DNA from: JANPCX01 sp031431125
GTDB lineage: Bacteria; Pseudomonadota; Gammaproteobacteria; Burkholderiales; Burkholderiaceae_C
NCBI GenBank assembly: GCA_031431125.1
Contig: JANPCX010000063.1
Span: 1-21,231, forward strand
Length of the DNA stretch: 21,231 nt
Reading direction: 5' to 3'
This document shows positions 15,964 through 21,231 of this stretch, piece after piece. Under the pieces are notes generated by a model that was not told where the DNA came from, did not search any database, and was given only the letters and a program-made list of their open reading frames with translations. Both the position numbers and the translations under genes were made by a program. Each line of letters opens with the position of its first letter. The first letter of the stretch is position 1.

Positions 15964-15979
15964 GCGACGCCTCTCTCGA

Positions 15980-17614
15980 TCAGCGGTCAAACCCACCTTG
16001 GCGCGGACGCTGAGGTTTGAATGGGCCGCCTTTGCCAGCAGGCCGTGGTGCGCCGCCAGGGCCACCCGCGTTGCGTGGTGCAAAAGCCGGTGCGCCCGCA
16101 GGACGGTGGCCCGGTGCGCGGTCGAATGCTTTGCGCGGTGCGGCGTTGTCAAAGGCGGGGCGATTCGGCACGAAGGTGCCTTCGCTGCGTTTGGCAAACG
16201 GCGTATCGCGGCCAGGGTGCACATCACGTGGCGCAGCGTCACGGCGCGGCGCAAAACCTTCGTCGCGACGTGGTGCGTAGCCGTCGCTGCGACCATGGCC
16301 ACCGAAACCGCCTTCGTCGCGGCGTGGTGCGAACGGCTTTTTATGGCCGCCAAAACCACCTCGGCTCGGGCCGTTGTTGAAGGAGGGCTTGCCACCAGGG
16401 CGAGCGACAAACTCACCGGCCGGGCGACCGGCGTGAATGCGTGGCTCAGGTGCTTTGGGCTCCAGGCCTTCAATCGATGCCACCGGAATTGGCTGGGTGG
16501 TGAACTGCTGAATGCGGCGAATCATGCCCACGTCCATGCGTTCGGCGAGGGTCACGGCCAAACCATTGCGACCTGCGCGGCCAGTGCGGCCAATGCGGTG
16601 CACATAGTCTTCGGCTTTCATCGGCAGACCGTAGTTGATGACGTGGCTAATAGAAGGCACATCAATGCCGCGTGCAGCGACATCGGTGGCGACGAGCACA
16701 CGCAACTGGCGGTTGCGCAGGCCTTGCAACACGCGGTTGCGACGGCCTTGCGGCATGCCGCCGTGCAGCGCTGCAGCCGAGTGACCCATGTCAGCCAGGC
16801 GGTCGGCCAGCATGTCGGCGTCGCGCTGGGTGCTGGTGAAGACCACGGCTTGTTCCATGTCTTTCTGGGTCAGGATGTGGTCCAGCAAGGCATTTTTGTG
16901 GTGGTGGTTGTCAGCCCAGTGCAGGCGCTGCTCAATGTTCTCGTGGGTGTCGGTGTGCGAGGCCACGTCGATGCGTTTCGGCTCGCGCAACAAATTGCGG
17001 GCCAGGTTGCCCACGTTGCCAGCAAACGTCGCGCTGAACATCACGGTTTGGCGCGTGGTTGGAATGCGGCTGGCGATGGTTTGGATGTCGTCGATGAAAC
17101 CCATGTCCAGCATGCGGTCGGCTTCGTCCAGAACCAACATTTGCACGTTGTCGAGCACAGCGCGGCCCGACTGCAGGTGGTCGAGCAAACGACCGGGTGT
17201 GGAAATCAGAATATCCAGCGGGCCCATCAGCGCTTTGATCTGCGCTGGGTAAGGCACACCACCGACGACCGTGGCCACACGCAGGCCTTGCACATGGCGG
17301 CCATACATCGTGGCCGCTTTGGCCACTTGCATGGCGAGCTCGCGGGTGGGGCACAGCACCAACACGCGGGGGCCGTAGACCTTGCCTTTTTCGCGGCGGG
17401 TGTTGTTGTCACCACGTGCAGCCAAGATGCCTTGCAGCGCGGGCAAGATAAAGGCAGCGGTTTTGCCACTGCCGGTGCTGGCCGAGACCATGAGGTCGGC
17501 GCCTTCCAAACCAGAAGGAATGGCTTGGGCTTGCACTTCGGTGGCGGTTTCGTAGCCAGATTCGGCCACGGCTTTCAAGAGGGCGTCATGCAGCCCGAGG
17601 TTCAGGAAACTCAT
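15980..17614 (-). CDS. DEAD-box ATP-dependent RNA helicase, RhlE-like
   Basis: This 544-residue protein unwinds RNA duplexes with ATP, acting in ribosome assembly, mRNA turnover or cold adaptation. All core motifs are present: ASTGSGKT (residues 45-52), PTRELA (89-94), DEAD (163-166), SAT (194-196), VATDVAARGIDVP (about 308-320) and HRIGRTGR (339-346). After the core, a tail of about 155 residues is rich in Arg, Gly, Pro and Phe and repeats APRRDEGF-like units, typical of RNA-binding, disordered extensions. The protein starts MSFLNLGL, an RhlE-like N-terminus. I chose the ATG at 17614, not the adjacent TTG at 17617; the ribosome binding site is weak (GAAAG). A run of eight T residues on the coding strand (17633-17626) lies just upstream in the leader. 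Confidence 0.94.
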   Translation of the reverse strand: MSFLNLGLHDALLKAVAESGYETATEVQAQAIPSGLEGADLMVSASTGSGKTAAFILPALQGILAARGDNNTRREKGKVYGPRVLVLCPTRELAMQVAKAATMYGRHVQGLRVATVVGGVPYPAQIKALMGPLDILISTPGRLLDHLQSGRAVLDNVQMLVLDEADRMLDMGFIDDIQTIASRIPTTRQTVMFSATFAGNVGNLARNLLREPKRIDVASHTDTHENIEQRLHWADNHHHKNALLDHILTQKDMEQAVVFTSTQRDADMLADRLADMGHSAAALHGGMPQGRRNRVLQGLRNRQLRVLVATDVAARGIDVPSISHVINYGLPMKAEDYVHRIGRTGRAGRNGLAVTLAERMDVGMIRRIQQFTTQPIPVASIEGLEPKAPEPRIHAGRPAGEFVARPGGKPSFNNGPSRGGFGGHKKPFAPRRDEGGFGGHGRSDGYAPRRDEGFAPRRDAAPRDVHPGRDTPFAKRSEGTFVPNRPAFDNAAPRKAFDRAPGHRPAGAPAFAPRNAGGPGGAPRPAGKGGPFKPQRPRQGGFDR

Positions 17615-18151
17615 CAAGTTCTTTCAAAAAAAACAGCACAGCCATGGCCTGCGAAAAACGCAGACCAAAGTCATGCTCGACCGGCCCCAATGAGGCTTGT
17701 GGTCAAGAGGTATCGCCAGAGAAAGATTCGACCCCACGGGGCCCGAGCCAGGTGGCAAGGGCAAGAGATGGAATGCCGAGAACAGTCAAAGCGACGGCAT
17801 CGCCGCCAACCATTCCCGCATGCTGAATCTCAAAGTGAGAACAGCGTGGGTATCAAAACAGCCACACCTTTTGCTGCGCGTTGATCAACAACTGCAGCGC
17901 GGTGGGAGACTCGATGAGGTCAGAGGGGATGAACGAAACGTGGCGGCTTTTTGTAGCTAAGAACCGCAACGAAGCTGGCATTGTAGGCGAGTTCGGGTTT
18001 TTACGGGTGTATTTTTTAACGAGAAAGGCAAAAGGCAAGGCCGCCCCGCTCATCGGAACCAACTGACAGATTGCCTTAGACACTCCTTTGCCACAGTGGA
18101 AAAGGAGCGAGTAGGACATTTTTGGCTCGGCCCCGAACTCCGAAAAAAGAC
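17615..18151. other. Gene-poor region upstream of the helicase
   Basis: About 540 bases separate the helicase start from the VOC gene end. Short open frames exist on both strands (for example 17853-18119 on the minus strand, 88 codons, and 17881-18066 on the plus strand), but none shows a known motif, ribosome binding site or convincing composition. The helicase promoter and leader should lie here. An imperfect inverted repeat, CTCCTTT at 18083-18089 with AAAGGAG at 18101-18107, has no adjacent T-tract. No tRNA-like cloverleaf was recognised. Confidence 0.5.
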
Positions 18152-18532
18152 CTACTTCATCGAGCTAAGGCCAAACATATTGCCTTCTGTGTCTTCACAC
18201 AGCGTGACCCAGCCAAACTCTCCAATAGAGAACTTTGGGCGCACCACTTTGCCACCCGCATCTGCGACGCGTGGCTGCTCTACAGAGCAATCTTCCACAC
18301 TGAAATACACCAGTGTGCCGCCCAAGCCAGGTCGGGCGTGGTTGGCTTTCACCAAAGCGCCACCCGCTCCGTAGGACTGCATGTCCGTGGGGAAGCTCAT
18401 CATTTGGGTTTCACCCGTGGGGTCGCCAATTTTCTCCAGTTTTTGCTGAAATACCCGCTCATAAAACGTAACCGCTCGCTCCATGTCATTCACGTAGATA
18501 TCAAACCATCCGATTGCATTGGACTTCGCCAT
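18152..18532 (-). CDS. VOC family (glyoxalase/bleomycin resistance fold) protein
   Basis: This 126-residue protein has one paired beta-alpha-beta-beta-beta unit of the vicinal oxygen chelate fold. The start, IGWFDIYVNDMERAVTFYERVF (residues 7-28, given here as its landmarks IGWFDIYV and FYERVF), is the classic first half. The second half begins near LGGTLVYFSVEDC and ends EDTEGNMFGL, where a metal-ligand glutamate is usual. Members include glyoxalase I, dioxygenases and resistance proteins; the substrate cannot be deduced. The ATG has AAGGAG six bases upstream, a strong site. It lies 68 bases downstream of an AraC-type regulator on the same strand and may be cotranscribed with it. Confidence 0.9.
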   Translation of the reverse strand: MAKSNAIGWFDIYVNDMERAVTFYERVFQQKLEKIGDPTGETQMMSFPTDMQSYGAGGALVKANHARPGLGGTLVYFSVEDCSVEQPRVADAGGKVVRPKFSIGEFGWVTLCEDTEGNMFGLSSMK

Positions 18533-18600
18533 GTGGCACTCCTTGGTGGGGTTAAGAAGCGTGCAGCTTAGGCAGCGGTGTCGTGCTCGTATTGTGTAAA

Positions 18601-19341
18601 TCAGACATTGAACCTTTTCGCATATTTCACCGGCGTGTAACCCGTGATCTTGCGAAACGAATGGATGAAGTGCGCTTGATCGGCGTACAGATCCAGGTAG
18701 TGATGTTTGAACGATTGCTGCAAACGCAGAACCTTGAGCAAGTCATGGGGTGTGAACCCTGTTGTTTGCTTCAGCGTGCGCTGCAGGTGACGGGGAGATA
18801 GGTCTGCAACGGCGGCCATGTGTGTCACCGTGTGAATGCTGTCTAGATTCTTCAGTATCTTTTCCGTCACCAGGTTGATCACGACCAACCCAGCATCAGT
18901 AAGCTGCTGCACCAAACTGCCCATGACCAACTGTTTGGCTCCAAAACCCAATGCGGCAAGTTCTTGACTGGTTTGAACCAAAGGCAAATCGCCGAGGTAG
19001 GGCGTACCGACAAAGTGATCAACAATTTCCCGCCGATCGCCTTGCCACACTCCCGGCAAAAATTGAATGCCAACATAGTGAAACGACCTGCCCAAATTCA
19101 GCACCTCGTACCTGGTGCGCAGCGCAGTCACACCCGCAATGTTGGCATCTATTTGGTTGAACAAAATATTCACGCAGGCATCGGGTAGCGCGTGTAGCAA
19201 AAAGTCGTCGCGCAGCACAGCGTCGGTTTTGAGCTCCCAAAAACAATGCACGAATCCGGACAAGTGACCTGGTGGCTTCGCCTCGGTGTACCGCACACCA
19301 CTTGCAGTTTTGTCCATGCCATCTTGAACAGGGCTGTACAT
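18601..19341 (-). CDS. AraC family transcriptional regulator
   Basis: This 246-residue protein has a C-terminal AraC/XylS DNA-binding domain. The first helix-turn-helix covers MAAVADLSPRHLQRTLKQTT and the second YADQAHFIHSFRKITGYTP, ending with KYAKRF, the normal end of the domain. The N-terminal part (HLSGFVHCFWELK, then LLHALPDACVNILFN) resembles the DUF6597-type sensory domain common in such regulators rather than the arabinose cupin. The start is uncertain: ATG at 19341 (GAGTGGG upstream), GTG at 19353 or ATG at 19317. It precedes the VOC gene on the same strand and is its likely local regulator. The inducer is unknown. Confidence 0.88.
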   Translation of the reverse strand: MYSPVQDGMDKTASGVRYTEAKPPGHLSGFVHCFWELKTDAVLRDDFLLHALPDACVNILFNQIDANIAGVTALRTRYEVLNLGRSFHYVGIQFLPGVWQGDRREIVDHFVGTPYLGDLPLVQTSQELAALGFGAKQLVMGSLVQQLTDAGLVVINLVTEKILKNLDSIHTVTHMAAVADLSPRHLQRTLKQTTGFTPHDLLKVLRLQQSFKHHYLDLYADQAHFIHSFRKITGYTPVKYAKRFNV

Positions 19342-19476
19342 ATCAATACCCACTCACCAAAAGCGGAGGGAAGCAAGGTTCCAGAGCGTGCTGGCGCTCA
19401 AACCAGTCAGGGTAGCGTCTGGTAAGGGCTTTTTGCCTATTGCTGATCCTTCCCGCACGCACCGACAGCCTCCACC

Positions 19477-20034
19477 TCACTTCACCAAGAAGTGTTCACG
19501 GTAGTACACCAACTCATCAATAGACTCTTGAATATCCGCCAGCGCCGTATGCGCTTGGGCCTTCTTGAACCCGGCCAGGATGTCCGGCTTCCAGCGTTTG
19601 GCCAACTCTTTGAGCGTGCTGACATCCAGGTTGCGGTAGTGGAAGAACTCTTCCAGCTTGGGCATGGTCTTAGCCAAGAAGCGGCGGTCTTGGCAAATGC
19701 TGTTGCCGCACATGGGTGACTTGCCCGTGGGCACATAGGTTTTGAGGAACTCAATCACCTGCTCTTGCGCCGACTCTTCGTTGACGGTGGAGGCTTTGAC
19801 GCGGTCGATCAAGCCGCTCTTGCCATGGGTGCCTTTGTTCCAGGCGTCCATGGCGTCCAAGGTGGCATCGCTTTGGTGAATGGCGAACACAGGGCCTTCC
19901 ACACGCACCTGCAGGAATGGGTCTGTCACGACCACCGCAATCTCGATGATGCGGTCGGTCTCGGGGTAGAGCCCGGTCATTTCCAGGTCGATCCAAATCA
20001 GGTTGTCGTCGCTGCGTGCCAAGGGGGTGGGCAT
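19477..20034 (-). CDS. orn: Oligoribonuclease
   Basis: Orn is a 3'-5' exoribonuclease of the DEDDh family that degrades dinucleotides, including pGpG from cyclic di-GMP turnover, and is essential in many proteobacteria. All five catalytic residues are visible: D16 and E18 (WIDLEMTGL), D116 (SICQDRRF), H162 and D167 (AHTALADIQ). Length (185 residues) and the conserved DRIIEIAVVVTD and MCGNSICQD segments agree with the family. It is cytoplasmic with no extra domain. The ATG at 20034 has no strong ribosome binding site. It lies 75 bases downstream of the ammonia-lyase gene on the same strand and may be read from its own promoter. Confidence is high. Confidence 0.96.
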   Translation of the reverse strand: MPTPLARSDDNLIWIDLEMTGLYPETDRIIEIAVVVTDPFLQVRVEGPVFAIHQSDATLDAMDAWNKGTHGKSGLIDRVKASTVNEESAQEQVIEFLKTYVPTGKSPMCGNSICQDRRFLAKTMPKLEEFFHYRNLDVSTLKELAKRWKPDILAGFKKAQAHTALADIQESIDELVYYREHFLVK

Positions 20035-20109
20035 AGAAGGGCTGCTTTCAATCAGGGGGATGCGGTGAAAGTGTGCATTGTCTCAGGGCAGGAGGCACCG
20101 ATCTGCCAC

Positions 20110-21231
20110 TCAACCCGGCACCCACAAGGCGGGCAGCCCAGGCAAGTTGCGCAGGTGATTCGCCAGGCTGCCATCAAACACCAGCGCGGCGGCGTGTTCC
20201 ATGTCGGGGGCGAGGTAGCGGTCGGTCATCATGGACGGCACTTGGCTGCGCAGCAACGCGTGCACGGCCTCCAGGGGGGCCGAGCTGCGCAGTGGGCGCA
20301 GGAAGTCGATGCCCTGGGCAGCGGCCAGCAACTCGATGCCGAGGATGCGGGCGGTGTTGTCGATCATGGCATTCAGGCGCCGCGCCGCGAAGGTGGCCAT
20401 GGACACGTGGTCTTCCTGGTTGGCGCTGGTGGGCAGGCTGTCGACGCTGGCGGGGTGGGCAAGTGATTTGTTCTCCGATGCGAGCGACGCGGCTGTGACG
20501 TGGGCAATCATGAAGCCGCTGTTCAAGCCCGCATCACTCGACAGGAAAGGCGGCAGCTTTGATACGCCACTGTCGATCAGCATGGCGATACGCCGCTCTG
20601 CGATGGCACCCACCTCGGCAATCGCCACGGCCATGGCATCGGCCGCCAGCGCCACCGGCTCGGCATGGAAGTTGCCGCCCGAGACCAGTTCACCCGCTTC
20701 GCCGTCCAAGCCCGCGAACACCAGTGGGTTGTCGGTGACGGCGTTGGCCTCAATCAGCAGCACCTTGGTGGCGTGGCGCAGTTGATCGAGGCAAGCGCCC
20801 ACCACCTGGGGTTGGCAGCGCAAGCAGTAGGGGTCTTGCACGCGGTCGTCACCGTCCAGCAACTGGCTCTGCCAGGGCTGGACACCTCCCTCGGGGGGCG
20901 ACCGGTGCGCAGCGCTGGTCTCGGGGCGCATGTGCAAATGCGAGCGACGAATCTCGCTGCCGACCAGCAAGGCACGGTAGTACTGCGCCACATCAATCTG
21001 GCCGGGCTGGCCGCGCAGCGCATGGATCTCGGGTCGGAACGGGGTGGTCGAGCCCATCAGCGCGTCGACCGAGAGCGCGCCGGTCGCCAGCGTCGTGCAG
21101 GCGAGGCGATGCGCGTCGAACAGGCCGGCCAGCGCATAAGCGCACGAGAACTGGGTGCCGTTGATGAGGGCCAACCCTTCTTTCGCCCCGAGCACGACGG
21201 GTTTGAGCCCTGCCGCTTTCAGAGCTTTGGC
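20110..21231 (-). CDS. Histidine/aromatic amino acid ammonia-lyase, C-terminal part (cut by window edge)
   Basis: About 373 residues of a HutH/PAL-family lyase are visible; the frame stays open to the window edge, so a start at the GTG 21195 would be false. The missing N-terminus should hold the Ala-Ser-Gly that forms the MIO cofactor. Visible signatures are KEGLALINGTQ, RVQDPYCLRCQPQVVGA (active-site Gln, Tyr and Arg), NAVTDNPLVF, SGGNFHAEPVALAAD, ASVDSLPTSANQEDHVSMA and LLAAAQGIDFLRPL. HutH converts histidine to urocanate; tyrosine or phenylalanine lyases are close relatives and cannot be separated without the N-terminus. Between SHLH and DRVQDPY lie 28 residues where a few are normal, encoded by 20848-20931. 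This insert is rich in Pro, Gly and Gln and contains a small palindrome. It keeps the frame. No other hut gene is visible. Confidence 0.9.
   Translation of the reverse strand, partial: AKALKAAGLKPVVLGAKEGLALINGTQFSCAYALAGLFDAHRLACTTLATGALSVDALMGSTTPFRPEIHALRGQPGQIDVAQYYRALLVGSEIRRSHLHMRPETSAAHRSPPEGGVQPWQSQLLDGDDRVQDPYCLRCQPQVVGACLDQLRHATKVLLIEANAVTDNPLVFAGLDGEAGELVSGGNFHAEPVALAADAMAVAIAEVGAIAERRIAMLIDSGVSKLPPFLSSDAGLNSGFMIAHVTAASLASENKSLAHPASVDSLPTSANQEDHVSMATFAARRLNAMIDNTARILGIELLAAAQGIDFLRPLRSSAPLEAVHALLRSQVPSMMTDRYLAPDMEHAAALVFDGSLANHLRNLPGLPALWVPG
20885..20898. repeat. Small GC-rich palindrome inside the ammonia-lyase insert
   Basis: CCTCC pairs with GGGGG (one T·G pair) around a CTCG loop, in the middle of the in-frame insert of the ammonia-lyase gene. 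GC-rich elements of this general look (CCTCCC, a few bases, GGGGGGCGACC) are, from memory, scattered in Comamonadaceae intergenic regions. I cannot verify copies from this window. Confidence 0.35.

Larger units (their letters stand above)
15647..15979. other. Gene-free region between helicase 3' end and proline dehydrogenase
   Basis: This 333-base stretch holds no open frame I can support. It should contain the proline dehydrogenase promoter and leader (minus strand) and the helicase terminator; those two hairpins are listed separately. AGCTCT (15917-15922) and AGAGCT (15933-15938) form another small inverted repeat of unknown meaning. No tRNA or small RNA was recognised. Confidence 0.5.

Noticed and set aside
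17697..17790. tRNA-like GATTCGACCCC segment
   Set aside because: No acceptor, D or anticodon stems could be built around it.
15998..17884. Very long plus-strand frame opposite the helicase gene
   Set aside because: It is an antisense shadow of a high-G+C coding sequence whose real frame carries every DEAD-box motif.
18083..18107. CTCCTTT/AAAGGAG inverted repeat as a terminator
   Set aside because: No T-tract follows on either strand and the inner stem contains a G-A mismatch.
17853..18119. Minus-strand frame of 88 codons upstream of the helicase
   Set aside because: No recognisable motif, no clear ribosome binding site, and a competing plus-strand frame overlaps it; support is too weak to call a gene.

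Overview
The window looks like chromosomal DNA of a betaproteobacterium, most likely a Comamonadaceae member of the Limnohabitans/Rhodoferax/Hydrogenophaga type. I infer this from the high G+C coding sequence, the dense operons with ATGA, GTGA and TGATG stop/start overlaps, and the gene types (gluQ, orn, an RhlE-type helicase, DUF2339/DUF3999, CidA/CidB). No rRNA, tRNA, IS element, phage gene or CRISPR array was seen. Nearly all genes are housekeeping or stress functions; the accessory-looking items are one low-G+C gene, a small palindromic repeat pair and an in-frame insert in a hutH-type gene.

Layout. (1) 1-3447: a minus-strand cluster of two pirins and a flavodoxin, divergent from a YhaJ-like LysR regulator. 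This resembles quinone/redox stress loci in which YhaJ-type regulators sit beside pirins. (2) 3453-5222: gluQ (queuosine-linked tRNA-Asp modification) directly after the regulator, ending base-to-base against a convergent SPFH-domain lipoprotein. (3) 5450-9993: a translationally overlapping pair, a 995-residue polytopic DUF2339 protein and an exported DUF3999 protein, probably one envelope system of unknown function. (4) 10058-10696: a low-G+C DUF6988/DUF5677-like gene that looks inserted. (5) 10708-13085: a tight operon of an FKBP-type prolyl isomerase, a transglutaminase-like protein and a CidA/CidB (LrgA/LrgB) pair.

(6) 13086-14713: a REPIN-like inverted repeat pair, an MFS transporter and a strong bidirectional terminator. 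(7) 14714-17614: a monofunctional proline dehydrogenase with a hairpin leader, then an RhlE-type DEAD-box helicase with a long Arg/Gly-rich tail, both on the minus strand. (8) 17615-18151: about 540 bases with no gene I can support. (9) 18152-19341: an AraC-type regulator followed by a VOC (glyoxalase-fold) protein. (10) 19477-20034: oligoribonuclease. (11) 20110-21231: the C-terminal three quarters of a histidine/aromatic amino acid ammonia-lyase, cut by the window edge, with an apparent insert of about 25-28 codons just before the active-site QDPY segment.

No obvious defence island or wholly new system is present. The best leads are the palindrome-containing in-frame insert in the ammonia-lyase, the REPIN-like element, the uncharacterised DUF2339/DUF3999 pair, and the pirin/flavodoxin/YhaJ-like cluster.
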